From: Nageia nagi
Lineage: Eukaryota > Pinophyta
Assembly (NCBI GenBank): GCA_050084985.1
Contig: JBITNC010000002.1
Location: 7,874,001-7,938,000, forward strand
Reading direction: 5' to 3'
DNA: 64,000 nt
In this document: positions 37,401 to 51,187 of the stretch, piece by piece
How the letters are laid out: every line of letters starts with the position of its first letter
Position numbering within the stretch: the stretch's first letter is position 1
Made by a program: the position numbers and the translations under genes
The notes under the pieces: generated by a model
Databases searched by the model: none
What the model saw: the letters and a program-made list of their open reading frames with translations, nothing else
What the model was told of the DNA's origin: nothing

Positions 37401-38415
37401 ATCTCCTCCAGCTTATTGGGTCCAAGTAAAAGTGAAAATGATAGGGCTAAATTGTTGTTTTAAAACATATTTTGGATCATAACCCTAGGTATGAACTTAT
37501 TTCATATTTTCTATATATTTGTGTATAAAAATGGTGATTTTTATGGTTTACGAGATGATAAATTATGTTATATGCACCAAAATATCTTTTTGAAAACCTA
37601 TTTTAGTGAAAATAGCGACATTTACACCTTGCTTTTTAATGTAATTTAATAACAAGGGGGGAAAAATTAAAATGTTATTGAAAGGGTTTATAAAAATACC
37701 ATTATTTCATAAATATGCTTGAAAATGATAAAATGAATAAAAGTGAAAAAGGAAATTTTGACTAGAAGATGAAATCAATGCATCCACAGTGTGTAAATTA
37801 GGGTTGTTTGTGATGTTGATGGAATGATATTTCTAATTATTTACTATTTAAAGGCCATGATATGGTTCAAATTGGGCCATATAACTAAAATGCATATGTT
37901 TCCAAATGATTATTTTTCAATGCATATATTACTAATAATGTTTCATACCTTAGTCCATGACAACCCCATGAGCATAATGTCTGCAAAATTGTAGGTCAAT
38001 ATGAAAAAAAAAAAAAAGGAATAGAAAGCTTGGGGCATATTGAATTACCTCATCATCAAAATGATTGTAGATTATATGCTACAATAATATTAGTATTCAA
38101 AGGAAATATTATATTTATGTCATCCTTGCTTCGTTCAATTTGAAAATTATTATCATGGATGTGATCTATATAGGTATTATTTCTTTTGTTCCCACATATT
38201 ATCTTAGAGACTAGATGGTACCTAAAAATTTGCTCCATGTAAAGGATGACATTTTGGTCTACAAAGTAAGAGCCATTCCTGACCAAAAGGGGCCAAATGA
38301 GATATCATATTCAGCATATGAATCTTAAAAGGGAAGTTTATTTTCATTCTAAAATTTTTTCACTTCTCTAAAGTTCTTTGGATTATGTAATTTCAATGCT
38401 TTTTATTTCATATCC

Positions 38416-38429
38416 AAAGAGGGGCAAAA
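38416..38429 (+). other. Polypurine tract of the Tat-like element
   Basis: AAAGAGGGGCAAAA directly before the 3' LTR; it would prime plus-strand synthesis. Confidence 0.7.
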
Positions 38430-39108
38430 TGTAGACACCTAAAAATGATTTATTATTTATTTAATAAATCATATTTTAGATATCTCTAAAAGTGTTAAAA
38501 ATAATATTACAAATGACAAGATAAAGTTGATATTACAATGCAAGTCCATGAATTTATATTATTTATCATGGTTCATATTTTAAAGTATCTTGAATATGAA
38601 AATGATTATATTATTGCTATGGGTCAACTTTCACTCCTCTCTATTTCCTTGCAGGTTATAAATATAGAAGTTGGAGGTTGACATCCCTTTTAGATCTCTT
38701 TGATAGGTGGTTTTCCCATACATCATACTTACAATGTCTTTTGATGCCACCTATTGGAATATCTATTTACTCAGAGCTATTACTACATGATATATTTTGC
38801 ATAGTATCTAATTCTACAGGTTTTATATCATCCATGCCATAGAGTTCTTACACCCTCCATGTCATGTGAATCCATGATCCAAAGCTACAAATAGAGGAGA
38901 CCTTCATTACTTGATTGTGCATGATCCATTACCCCTATCGATCTCTGATTTGATCCAGTCCTCTATATTTCCTTGCTATATCCTAAGGATTTTCATATCA
39001 TTATCAATTGCAAACTTTTCACATATTTAATTATATATCTAAATTAGTGTCATCTTGGTAGATTTATTTTGTGTTTATATTTATTATTTACATGATTTAG
39101 TATCTACA
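38430..39108 (+). repeat. 3' LTR of the Tat-like element
   Basis: 679 bp, TGTAGACACCTAAAAATGAT...TTAGTATCTACA, partner of 33622-34316. Confidence 0.85.
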
Positions 39109-39189
39109 GATAGTATTTTATCAATAGAATTTTCCTTTTTAAAAAAAATATAAAATGAGCTCTAATATGATGGATAGTTATGCAAAATG

Positions 39190-39213
39190 ATTTATATATA
39201 TATATATATATAT
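39190..39213. repeat. (AT)n microsatellite
   Basis: A short alternating AT run just right of the Tat-like element. Confidence 0.85.
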
Positions 39214-40469
39214 GATTATGTTATTTATTAAATAAAAAATGGTAGAATATATGTGATTAATATCCTAAGATTAAATTCTTATTTCTAAATAATATGACAC
39301 TTGGTTGATTTCAAGTATATCAATTGTGATAGTTAAAAGACTTGTTAATCTAGTGTTGTTGGTGAAATTACAAACATTGATTATTGACTAAAATCAAGCA
39401 TGAAATTTGTATCTCTAAACAAATTATATAAGTATAATTTATCACATATTTAAGCTAAGATTAAGGTTTCATGATGAATGGTCTACGTAATCTACAAGTT
39501 AAACAAGAGACATATATTAAATTAAACCAAATATTGATTGTTAATAAAATTAAAAATGGGATTTCCATTAATGAATGTTAAAACTAAACCAACTTGGTAA
39601 AAATCGAAATGGTTAATATTTTGAAACCATTATCTAAGACATCATAAGAGATCGAGTCCTCTAGTTAATAATTTTGCTATCCATAATGATAATGGTAAGC
39701 CCATTTTGGATCTTGCTTACAAACTTGCAAAGTATTATTGTTAAAACTTCAACATAAGCAAATAAATAACCTACTAGTGAGTCATGATGGTGGTGATACT
39801 TTAATGAGAGGCATACTTAGAGTAATAACCTAGGTTAATAAATCCAAAAATGAATTTAGCAAGATAATCAAATTATACCTCATTTAGGTACAACTATAGG
39901 TGCAATGCAGAATTAGCACCATGGATGGATAACATTCTTCACTAGATAACATACAATATGATAATTTAGTAATTTATTTATAGAGAATCAATTTAGAATC
40001 AAATACATATGTGATACAAGACACTCTAAAATTCAACGAGAATCATAATGAGTATTCAATAATCATATATAGATTTTGTTCATAGAAAAAGTAAATCTAT
40101 TATGGTTATATTATTGACTACAACACATGGTTAAATAACTAATATATATTGCATTTTCCTAAAGTTATTAATAATTTATACTTTCAAAAAAATTATTTCC
40201 TAGTTTTGAATTAAAGTTGTTATTATCTCTTATAGAAATAAAATGGTTTACACAAATGGAAATAGAAAAAGGGAAAACCAAGGGTAGGTAAATTAGGTTC
40301 AATAACAAAATAACCAAAATCAAATTAGAAATAAACTAATAAATGTTAACAATGACCTTGTTATAGTAATATATGTAATAAATTAAATAAGACAACAAGT
40401 ACAATAACAACATCAAATCATTAAAGAGCTACAAAATTATCATCAAGAAGTACCTATAGTGGATGTGGG
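39214..40469. other. AT-rich stretch, nothing recognised
   Basis: No frame or motif I can assign; probably old repeat DNA. Confidence 0.3.
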
Positions 40470-41850
40470 GGTTCCAAATATATCCAATCCTATACAATAA
40501 TTGGGAGCTTTGGTTGGAGCTAAATTGGCTAAGGATTTAAAGCACATCCATCTCACTAAGTTTATTAGTGATATAAGCCTAGTAGAAAATGAGTTAATTG
40601 AAATGAAAGCTTGTTTTATAGTGAGAGGGTGTACTTTTATGTCAAAACCACCTTATAAGGTATGCATATTTTTGAGGTAGCCTTAAACTAGTGGAATACC
40701 CACTTAACTCATAATAGGAAATAACCAAAATAGAATGGGTAGATTTTTTGAAGCTTATTAAAGAGAGATTTATGACCAATAAATTTTATATTGAGAGGTA
40801 AGATGAATTCTTCTAACCAACTCAAGTTGGAATACTTATAGAATTATATTTCTAAAATTTTATCAAGTTGTTATAATATTTATCTATTTATGAAGCTAAT
40901 GAGCATTTCAAAACTTAAAAATTCATTTTGGGCCTTGAGCCTAGAATCAAGAATAACATTAATTTGCATGATCGGAATATTGTGCAAAAAGTTTATGATC
41001 TTTCTAGGAGATAAAAATCAAACCATGCAACTAGGAGAGTTGTAGATGAACAGTACAAAAAATTAAGGTTGATAAAAAGGATTTTAAGAAGAAGAATATT
41101 TCTATTCAACATTGATGGTTAGAAAACTAGATAAAGAAACCTCAAAATAATCAAAAGGATGGGAACAAGGATCATTATCCTTATTCTAACATTAAATTTA
41201 GTAGAAAATCCACTAGTAGAAAGATTATAAAATAGATGCTAATAAGGAAAAATAAAACCCTTTTGAGAATGAAAAGGAACACATAGGTCAAAATAGGCTA
41301 GTCATTCTAAAAGGGGAGTATTTTAATGGTGGTGGTTCTCACCATACTCTTGAATACTCCAAAAAGGATAAATATGCTATAAGCAAATTGGTATCAAAAG
41401 ATAACCAAATAATTTATGTTACCATAATAAGAAAGCATTGGATAGTCAAACTATACCTATCATGTTTAAAGGTACAATATTTGACTATAAAGTTTCAATT
41501 TTGGTCATTTAGGGTGCAACTAAAAGTTTTATATTATCTTATATTTAAGATAAGATTCTTATAAAACTTAAAATATTATAAAGAGGTTATAGTTTACCTC
41601 AAGGAAGATTTTTAAAGTTATGTAATGTTTGATATATGTTGATGTATTACTTCCTAAATTTTAGTCAAAGGTAAAATTGTATGTTATTTAGCTTCATGTA
41701 TCATTTCCCACTAGACTATAGTCTTGATACATTATGTTATTATGTATTTTTTGTTATTAGATATGATGATATGGATTTTATTCATGGATAATTTACTATG
41801 ATGGAATTACATGATGTTGGTTTTGATTATGCATGATTATTTCTCATATC
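40470..41850 (+). pseudogene. Ty3/gypsy gag-protease relic
   Basis: Across stops, 40730-41060 reads as a capsid: FLKLI, KERFMTN, NFIKLL, YLSIYEANEHFKT, KFILGLEPRIKNNINLHD, then VQKVYDLSRR. This matches the F-x-x-x-F...L-R-x-x-I...L order of plant gypsy gag. A degraded zinc knuckle follows near 41320-41375 (EYFNGGGSHHTLEYSKKDK; two of three cysteines are Y and G). Near 41470-41560 a VSILVI...GATKSFI stretch resembles the protease active-site region (usual D-S-G-A-T-H-S-F-I). No LTRs could be placed. Confidence 0.55.
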
Positions 41851-43699
41851 ATATTGGTACTGTTGATCTATATTACTCTGATTTTGTGAGGTATCATTGG
41901 AGCTCATGAGGACTATAGCACTTCATTGATGCATGAGGTTTGCATGATCAATAAACCAAGGATGGTATAACTATCTCAACTCTTATCTTAAATAGATTTG
42001 GTTTCACAGCAACTTTGCATTTACATCTGTATCATGAGTTGAAGTGTGTATCATGGCAAAATACTTCAAAATTGCATTATCTCATTGCTTTTGCATTTCA
42101 ATATAAAAGATCAAAATATCATGCTTGCATTTAGAACCTATCATTTATTTGTACAATGGTGCTAGGAATAGAAACTCATATTGTAATAGAAACCATCATT
42201 ATTGAATATATTTATATCCCAAGTTTGGTATAATTGGTATTATTTTATATGTTTGTATGAAAATAAATGATCTTCTTATGGTTTCAAATTAATAGAGATA
42301 GGCTAGTATATCATAGTTTTATGAGTTCCATAGAATGTACAAATTTTATTGTAAACGTATAACTAATCCAATTGTAGTTAGTTATGTGATATAATGATAT
42401 GTTCACTTTATCTTTTTTTATGAATGGAGATTTGGATGGTTTTATCTACATGTGTAAGGAATAAATTTGTGATTATTTATATCTATTTTATATAAATAAA
42501 TGATTCTACATATGTATGTATGAAGTAAAATATGGTACATAGATGGAAATTTTGGGTATGAGTGTCCTTTCTTTAATAATCATACAAAGATGATAAACAT
42601 TGTAGTTGGGTTAAACTTGAGAGTTTGTTAATGATAAACATTACAAAGAATCAAGAACCTTGAAGAAAGGATTATTTTCATAACTTGAATTAGTAGTATA
42701 AATCCCTTTTCTTGCAAATCAGAATGCATAAATGAAAGGGAAAACTCAATAATTTATTGATATGGTATATCTGAAATTACAAGAAAAAAATGTTAATAAA
42801 GTTTAGTACATGGATATGCAGACACATGGTTGATCAATTAAATCATCCCTAAGTCTACAAAACTTGATGAATTTTATAAACCTTAATGGATAAATTAGGT
42901 TAATATTTATACATACCAACTTGGGGCATATCCAAAAATGGTAGAAAGTATTTGAGGGAATAAATCTCGTATGGTTTAGGATATCATTGAAGAATCCTTG
43001 TAAGTATGTTTTCCATTATAGGAAATGAAATAATAAATAAATAAGAATGACATGAAACAACATGATATGGTTAGGATTTGGAAATTATACCATGATATAC
43101 ACAATTTCACAAGGAATCTATGGTGTACATGGGTGTGAAAGTTTTTGGGATTCAATGCAAACCATTGAAAAATTGTTGAGAGGAATTATATGTTCATTTA
43201 AGCTACATTGGTGAAGAGTATATGAACATATAATTCATATAACATGAATTTGATGTACCAACCTATTATTTGTAACAAATTATGTAATGTATCTTACTAT
43301 AATGAATCATGCTTGTATTTGGATTAAAAAATAATTGGTCTCTCATGGTGTGATTATTGTAGATATAATTTATGGTATTAAATCCCAAGTTTAAACATTA
43401 GGTCCTAGTAACCATTATGCATGACTAGTTGAAATTTAATATGCTCTTGTAGGGAAATCATAGTGAGGACCTATAGAGCAGTAGCTAGAGATGATGGGTG
43501 TTAGGCACCTCCTAAATTGTCTCAACCTCTAGAAATCTATATAGTACAAGAAATTAATAGTAATCAATATAACCAAGATTCTCATATAGTAGAACTTATC
43601 ACAAACATTCATTAATTGTAAGAAAATATAAACTAGATACTTCAAGCTTGAGAGATGAATGAAGTTAATACAAATCATAGTAATGATGGAGAAGTGTAA
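41851..43699. other. AT-rich stretch, nothing recognised
   Basis: No convincing coding sequence or repeat ends. Probably the decayed middle or LTR of one of the flanking gypsy relics. Confidence 0.3.
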
Positions 43700-46000
43700 A
43701 CCTAAGATACAAGGGTTTTAGTGGTTTTAGAGTGGTATAAGGATATCAAAAACTATTGAACCCATAAGTACAATGGATAGGAAGGAAACTCAATGAAAAT
43801 ATGGATCTCTAAAATTGAAATATACTTTGTTATGCAGAATTACTCCTATAACACCAAGATTGCATGGACAGGAATCTATCTTTCTGATGTATCCCTATAA
43901 TGGTGTAATACATACCTGTATGGAAAGAAACAAAATCCATCTGATGTACCTTCAAAATAACTTGTAAAAGTATTTAAGACTAGATTCATTTCTAGGGAAT
44001 ACTTTATGAAAATGTTTATTGAGCTCTGCAAACTATTACAAGTTGGAAACATAATTGAAACCTACTTTTAGCAGTATGTTAAATTATTAAAGTACATGAC
44101 ATAATAGAATAATAATGAAAATCCAAAATTTTAGAATTTTATTTTTGGTTTGAATGCTAGAATTAGAATAGTCATAAATTTGCACAACTTCAACTCTCAT
44201 CAAAAGGCCTATGAGCTAGCTTGAAAAGAGGAAAATATTAGAAATTTATGACATCTAAGGAAATCATGAATCATCATCCAAAAATGAAAAAGAAAATAAA
44301 TTGAAACATTGACATAAGGATAAAAAATAGGTTGGTAACAAAAAGAACTTTAATCATAACAAATCTAGAAAAAAATAGAGAATTCAGAAAAAAATGATAA
44401 CTACTCTTATAAATGCCAAAAATATGGTCCTAAGGAGGATAATAAAGAGTTTAGAGATAAATAATATACTCATAAGGAGGCTATTTTGAATGTGGAGGTC
44501 CACATTATGCCTAAACTTTTCGTTCTAAGGTAGAGAATATTGAGAAACCTACTCATAAAATCTATGTAGCATTTGGAAAACAAGCTTTGGAAGCTCAATC
44601 CATGCCAATTAGGGTGGAAGGTAAGCTCTTTATCCAAAATATAATTATTACGATTCATAATAGTGCAATAGTTAGCTTTATTTCATCTTACATTCTAGAT
44701 AAGATTCATAGAAAAGTAGGATTTATGGTAGTTGGGTGGAATGTAGAGTTTGGTTCAAGACAAATTTTTAAGGTCAAATAATATCTTATGGATGCTAAAT
44801 TAGAGTTAGAAAATTACATAACTAACATGTATTTGTATGTTGTACCTCTTCCTTCTTATGATGTTATATTAGGAATGGATTGGTTAATGTAATCTAAGAC
44901 CTTGGTTAACTTTGAAGAGCATTAGATTGAGGTCATCAATGATAAAGGGGAAAGAGTCAAGTTGTTTAGTAATTTGCAACAATTCCAATCAAAGGTAGTG
45001 AGTATTTTGCAATTATATAATGAATACAAGAACTATCAAATTCTTACTATTAAAATTCATGAACTTGATAAATCTGAAGAGGAGGATCTTTTTCATAAAT
45101 ATCCCCTTTTATAGGAAATCAAAGATTTTTTTCCATAAGAGAGTTTGACTTTACCATTAACTTGGTACTTGGAGCTTAGCCTATTTCAAAAATCCCATAT
45201 AGGATGACTATAGTAAAATAGAAGGAGATTAAGCTACAAATTAAAGAACTCTTAGATAAGTGATTGATCAATCTAAGTGTATCTCAATGGGGTGTACTAG
45301 TCGTATTTATGAAAAATAAGCATGGAACCTTAACATTATGCATTGATTATAGAATTCTTAACAAGTTTACAATCAAAAATTGATATCATTTGCCAAGAAT
45401 TGATTATTTATTTGATCAAATAAAGGGAGATTCAATCTTTTCTAAAATTTATCTAAGGATAGGGCACCATAAACTTAGAATTAAAGATGAATACATTCAT
45501 AAAATTGCTTTTAAAACCAAGTATGAATACTATGAGTTTGCTATCCTTCCTTTTGGATTAATTAATACCCCAATTGCATTTATGAATCTTATGAAAAATG
45601 TGTACAAATACTATCTTGATATATTTGTTGTGGTATTCTTAAAGACATACTTATTTACTCCAACAATAAATAATAACATGATCAATATATTAGGATAGCC
45701 CTCAACATTTTGAAATGAAACCAGCTTTATAGAAAACTTTCCAAATATGAATTTTATACTCCTAAGGCACAATACCTAGGACATATCATTTCTACTTAAG
45801 AGATAGAAGTTGATCCCTAGAAGATACAAGATACTATGGAATGACCTAGATCAATAAACGTACCTAAATTTTGAATTTTTATGGGCTTATCAAGGTATTA
45901 TAGAAGGTTTGTAAAAAAAAATATTTTAAAGTATGTATATCGCATAACCCAACTATAAAGAAAGGGTAAAGCCTTCATCTAAGGTAAGAATAAAAGTATG
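43700..46000 (+). pseudogene. Ty3/gypsy gag-protease-reverse transcriptase relic
   Basis: Gag capsid traces run 43790-44240 (VFKTRFISREYFMKMF, ETYF...Y, NFIFGLNARIRIVINLH). A zinc knuckle lies near 44480-44530 (YFECGGPHYA). Protease follows: the active-site region is degraded (IHNSAIVSFISS at about 44655), the flap-side VILGMDWL (44865-44890) is intact. Reverse transcriptase occupies 45080-45990: [17 protein letters not shown]...[48 protein letters not shown], then FVVVFL where F/Y-x-D-D is expected, so the catalytic aspartates are lost. QYLGHII and FMGLSRYYRRFVK follow. RNase H and integrase are not seen. Confidence 0.75.
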
Positions 46001-46689
46001 AAATATTATATTTAAGTTTTTACCCTCTGCAATGTAATTACTAAGGTAATAATTTAAATACAAGTTTAACATGATAGACCTTTCTTCAACCATTTTTCCA
46101 TGTATGTTCTTAAATTATTGTGTATGCATTTGTATGTGCTTTGTGGCTCCATGGATGAGTGTTGAGTTAGTTTTTGTTAATGTTATATTTGGATATAATT
46201 TCTATTTAAGGTGATATGATTTGTGGTTGTTAATTCTCATGTCCTTCTAGTTGTTCTACTTAAGGAATCTCGAGATGGTGAAGGATATGCAGTTTAATTA
46301 CTTTTTTGCACTCTAGTCTTTTAATCTCTTTTTACATTCTACACTTACAAATAGTAGTGTAGTTTATCTTCCTATAAGAAGAATCTAACCTAATGATAAG
46401 GTACCAGCATTCATATCGAAGGTTGAACTAAGAAAATTAGTTCATCCATAGTGATGCGATTGATTACGATTCATTGGTGCATGAATAGTGTATGAATATT
46501 ACATAATATTGACCAATAGTTACTTTTTTTGGTATTCCTAGTGGGACATATCCCACATATTTCCTAATATATAATATTTGTAAAGATCCTAGTAGTGACT
46601 CTATAAGAAATAAGGTTAGTTACATTCATTGCTACTATTTTCAATATAATAAACTTTGGCAAAGAACTCATTAGTGTGATAAAAAAAAT

Positions 46690-47880
46690 TAAAAATTCAA
46701 ATTGAGTTGATGTTCTCCATATCCCGAGTGAAGGTAAGTAAATATATTCTTAAGCTTTATGAACTCGATCCAAAAGAGAAGAAGGTTATTAGGATTAAGC
46801 CTTTGATTGATATATCAATTCAAGCAAAATACCTTTCTTGAATATTTCTCCCATCGTTCAATATGGTAGAAAGTATAGTTTCTCAAGAAATAACCTAGAT
46901 ATACCTATAATAAAATACAACATGTCCATTGAATTTGATAAATCTTATAAATATTCCATCCAATGCCTTAATTCCCCTAGATTATGATGATACTAGGAAG
47001 GAATCTTAGAAACATTATTTAGATGTGATTGCCATTGGAAAAATACATAATATTACTCAAGAGAATATCATGGTTCAGCTACTTACCTAATCCTTTAAAG
47101 GAAAAATTTTAGACCAATATAGATATATTTCATATAGCTCTATGAATACTTGGCGATAGCTAACTAAACCTTTTATAAAGTAGTTTGATGAGATAGGAGA
47201 TTGTTACTTCTTGTCACTCATTTTACAATAATTACAAGGTACAAGAAAGAATATATTAGTGATTTTAATATCTATTTTGGAAATACATGGAGTAGAATCT
47301 TGGCTCAGATGAAGCCTTAGGTATCAATTACATACATGTACTTTTTTAGAGCTTTTTCTACTTGATTTAGCCTTAAAAATTAAAATTTCTAAAGAGATGA
47401 ATTTCTTGAAATTATATCAAGTTGTAGCTGTAGTTGAAGCATCATTCATCATTGTGGGAAAGCTCTTGAATAGGGTAACATATCCTTTTACCCCATATAT
47501 TACATTGCTTAAAGAGAACCTACCATTTCTAGTTTCATATGCTCCTCTTACAAACATACCTAGGGAACCTTACCCATTTTTGGGAAACTCTTGAGTTAAA
47601 AAAATATCAAATCATCTACCTCAATTACCATCTTCAAGAACATTATTAGCTCTTCCAACACCTAATGTACCTCATTCCCTACCTTCATCTCCCTTGAGTG
47701 CACAAACACAAGGGGAAAGATCTATCCAAATAGAAATTAATGAGCTCAAATATATGCTCTGGAATATGGCTAATAAAGTTATTTCTATGGTGGAAAAATC
47801 AAAGTTTTTATGGTAGGTAACAAAGGAATTATAAAATAAAATATATAATCGCCCATGTCTGGATGATATTATCTCACATT
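46690..47880 (+). pseudogene. Ty3/gypsy gag relic
   Basis: Frames across stops read NTWRQLTKPFIKQFDEIGDC-like (about 47140-47210), then EMNFLKLYQVVAVVEASFII and a proline-rich VSYAPLTNIPREPYPFL segment (open 47397-47594), then LPTPNVPHSLPSSPLS and an EINELKYMLWNMANKV helix. A W-x-x-L-x-x-x-F-x-x-x-F/W capsid box followed by a proline-rich linker fits gag of plant gypsy elements. The TIR element at 47901 interrupts its downstream part; pyrimidine-rich sequence at 48873-49400 may be the continuation. Confidence 0.45.
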
Positions 47881-47900
47881 CATCCTCAATTCCTAACTAG

Positions 47901-48866
47901 GTGAAAGTAAGAATTTGGGTCCACTTAAAGGGGAGGTGGGAAAAATCGACGAAGTTAAAGTTTAATGTTGGAAAAATCGAGATCCCAATTTTAATAAATT
48001 AAAATCGAGATCTCAATTTAGGTTTGGGATCCTAATAAATATTAGGATCCTGATATTTAAAGCTTAAATACATACAAATATCAGGATCTCGATATTTGAA
48101 TTTTCGATTTCACCTTGAATTTAGGCTAAAAAAAGGCTTGGTGAGCCACCAATTAGCCTTGGACCTGCAAGTATATGTTCATGGCAATTTTAATGGAAAA
48201 TCTCAACTTCATGCATACGTTTAATGCCATTTTTGGTAGAAATTTTTCATGAAATTATAACGAAATATAGATTAAAGAGTGTATATTTCAAATATGTAAT
48301 TATTTTAACAATTGGATAAGATTTTATATTTTTTTAATTATTTTTTAGTAAAAATGGTCTGTATACATGAAATATGAGGGTCTCATATTTTATTAATAAG
48401 TTTTTTTTGGTGGGGAGTTATGAAAAAAATATTATATAGGGATAAGCTTCAAACATGCCCATGTAAAATTACTAAAAAAATATTGATTCAAAAATTATGA
48501 AAAAATATCCAAGACAAGATCCAATGTGTTAGGTATCTTTTTCTTAAAGGAGTTTAAAAAAAAAACCTTGATTTTAGTCAAATTATGATGGAAGGAGATG
48601 TGCATGGTATGGTCCAAAAATGATTTTTTTTTTAAAAAAAAAAAAAGTGGTTTTTGTTCATACTATCAAATTTTAAATTCTATGATCGAAAAAATTATAT
48701 ATTTGAAAGCTAGACTCTGAGAACTACATTTTTACCCAATTGACCTTTTTCATGATTCCATATCTAAGTTCTTGAAATTTTGAGATTAATCATACCAAAT
48801 TTGAAAATCAAGGAAAATACTTCTACTTTTTTGCCTTAAAGTGGACCCAACTTCTTACACCCACCC
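47901..48866. mobile_element. TIR element copy A, 966 bp
   Basis: Ends are inverted: the left starts GTGAAAGTAAGAATTTGGGT and the right ends with the complement of GGGTGTAAGAAGTTGGGTCC, giving about 30 bp of TIR with a few mismatches and a small gap. AACTAG lies on both sides (47895-47900 and 48867-48872) as a probable 6-bp duplication. The interior is AT-rich, has no transposase, and contains a palindromic cluster (48001-48110). It shares termini and interior with 24445-25410. It is a non-autonomous DNA element of a family I cannot assign to a superfamily. Confidence 0.7.
48027..48050. repeat. Perfect palindrome within TIR element A
   Basis: GGATCCTAATA and its complement TATTAGGATCC are separated by two bases. 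Around it AAAATCGAGAT(C) occurs twice in direct orientation (about 47972 and 48001) and once inverted (about 48082-48093), so a longer hairpin is possible. Confidence 0.85.
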
Positions 48867-48872
48867 AACTAG

Positions 48873-51137
48873 AAATCCATTTTGCTTAGGTTTAATCAAA
48901 CCTATACGACTCATGGTGCTATTCAAAGATTTTCTTCTCTACTCAGCTTCCCAAATTTTCATCAATCCACCAATGAAATTATAAATCTTCATCAAATTTT
49001 TTATTTAGTTACTCCTTTGCCTTTATCCTGGTGAATCCTCTACCCAAATCTAGATTGCTCCTTAACCCATGTAACTCCTCCTTTTCTTATGGAGGGCCCC
49101 TTTTTTCCTATGGCTCCCTCACTTGTCATTTACTTATCTTCTCATAACTCTCCTTTCATCATTCCACATTGGATTCCTCCTATCTCCTCTTGAGAGGATC
49201 ATGTTTCTTCATCTCAATGTGCTCCTTCAACTTGTGCAATGCTTTTAGAGACTTCTCAATCCATGTGCATGCATGTTATCATAACTACTTCAGTATATGT
49301 CCATTCATGCTCCTTTAATTCATGAGAGTCTTCCTCAACATGCTTTCTCCTGATCCAACCTTTGCATATGGTTCCTTCTAGATATTACTCCACACCTCTA
49401 TATGATACATACAAAAAAGTGGTTGTTGGATCTTTTAATGTATCCTTGCAACTCATGTACTACCAACCATGTATGACCCTATTAAATGTGATGCCCCTAC
49501 ATCAATTTATTTTTGTAAAAAAAATTATTTTATCTACACTCATAAGAATCAAACCCCTATTGTAAATTAAAACAAAATTGATAATGAAATTGAATTCAAA
49601 ATTAATCATTTAGTGATAATGATAATGATTATGATAAATGAAAAAAGGATAATAGGATAACCTACCAACATGGAGATTATCACTAAGAATCAAGTAAGCA
49701 ATTTTTACATGATTTGATTCACATGAACAAATTAAGATTTGTTAAATTTTTGAATATGCAAATTCAAATTCATTATGTGAACTATAAACTAGTGATTCAT
49801 ATAGTAGGATCATGATTCACGTGATGGAAGTACATAGATTGAAATATGATAAAAAATTATCATTAATGCCTAATATAAAGATGTACCTTGATTATTTTTT
49901 ATTTTAAAAATCAAAATCCTTTTTATATATATCTAGAATTTGCATTTATGAAGTTTGTTTAGTAGCTAAATATCAAAATTATTTTATTTGTGATGAGGCG
50001 ATGTCATTTGGAATGAATTTTGCATGTTTCATTTTTTTCAATTTTACATTATAATGTCAAAGATATGATCTAGTATAAAACTTGATCTAATATTATATTT
50101 CCTCTCCTTATGTTGAAATGAATTGTAGGCTGTCAACTTCTTATGTTGATGCAATATTTTTATGATTAACCTATTCTTTTATACATACATCTTAGAAGTA
50201 GAATTTTGTGGAATATGTAAATAATTTGTCTAGGTGATTGGTTTATATTTAAATGCCTTAAAACATGTGCTTATTGATAGATTTTCAAAAGATTTAAAAT
50301 GTTTATGACTTAATAATGATATGTATTTGATATATAAAAATGATTTCAAACATTTAATAATCCTTTCATTGTTCACAATCAAAGATGAATTACAACTGAT
50401 ACTTTTGAACTAATAAGTAATTTAGATTGTAATTTTCAAAAAAACATTTAATTTGAAGCATGATAAATTGAAAAGAATTAAGATGTAATTAACCATCATA
50501 ACAATTAGTTGAGTTATTAGATTTCTTAGGTTAAGAACCATATTCTTTACAAAATACATATTTTGAATTCTTTTTGAAGTGAAATGTTGCTTAAATTTAT
50601 ACCTTACTAACATTTGCTTTATTATGTTTTTTAAAGAAATTTTTAATAAATTTAACTTATTTCCACTCATGATTTTCATATTATTTTCTTTAAAAAAATA
50701 TTTTATCTCGATATTAACTTTTTTAATCATATTTTCAAAAAAATAAATCCTTAGATTATACTATCTAAAATTTCATTTTCTATATTAAACTCGAAGAGAA
50801 AACATTTTTACTTGATTTAAAAAAGGATAAGATTTCATGATACAAATAACTCCATTTTCATCTTGTTTGTCTTAAAAACATAAAACATTCTAACAAGCAC
50901 CCTTTGATCAGTCTTTAACTCACGTTATGATCAGAGTCTTAACTAAGGTCACGAAGATTGAATTCATAAAAGTTATTGTTACAGTTAGCCAACACTTCAA
51001 GTATTGCTTTATTTGAAGTTGCTTTTCGGTCTCTTTTGGCATGGATATCAATATCATATGAGAAAGAAAGAATATTAACATTCTCTGGAGATCAACAACG
51101 ATCTAACTGTAATGGGTTAATATATACTATGTATGTC
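48873..51137. other. AT-rich flank downstream of the zinc-finger gene
   Basis: 48873-49570 is pyrimidine-rich on the plus strand, with short frames that may be a gag tail. 49571-51137 holds nothing I recognise apart from a 102-codon lysine/isoleucine-rich minus frame (50730-50422) that I regard as chance. Confidence 0.3.
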
Positions 51138-51143
51138 TTTATT
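51138..51143 (-). terminator. Candidate polyadenylation signal
   Basis: AATAAA on the minus strand, about 45 bases past the stop codon of the JAGGED-like gene. Confidence 0.4.
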
Positions 51144-51187
51144 GATTGAGTTGATCATATGGTTCCACCAACAACCATATTAGCTTT

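Larger units (their letters stand above)
33622..39108 (+). mobile_element. Tat-lineage-like Ty3/gypsy element lacking pol
   Basis: Two LTRs (33622-34316 and 38430-39108) bound a 4.1-kb interior. Flanking pentamers are GATAA (33617-33621) and GATAG (39109-39113), a target duplication with one change. AAAGAGGGGCAAAA (38416-38429) is the polypurine tract. Inside are a broken gag (34460-35830), no recognisable protease, RT, RNase H or integrase, and an antisense coiled-coil frame (36690-37400, minus). Lineage is inferred from the gag zinc-knuckle context and the antisense frame; extra frames, some antisense, are known in Tat-lineage elements. It is non-autonomous by deletion. Confidence 0.75.

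Noticed and set aside
50422-50730. 102-codon minus frame rich in Lys, Ile and Asn
   Set aside because: Composition is that of random AT-rich DNA; no motif.
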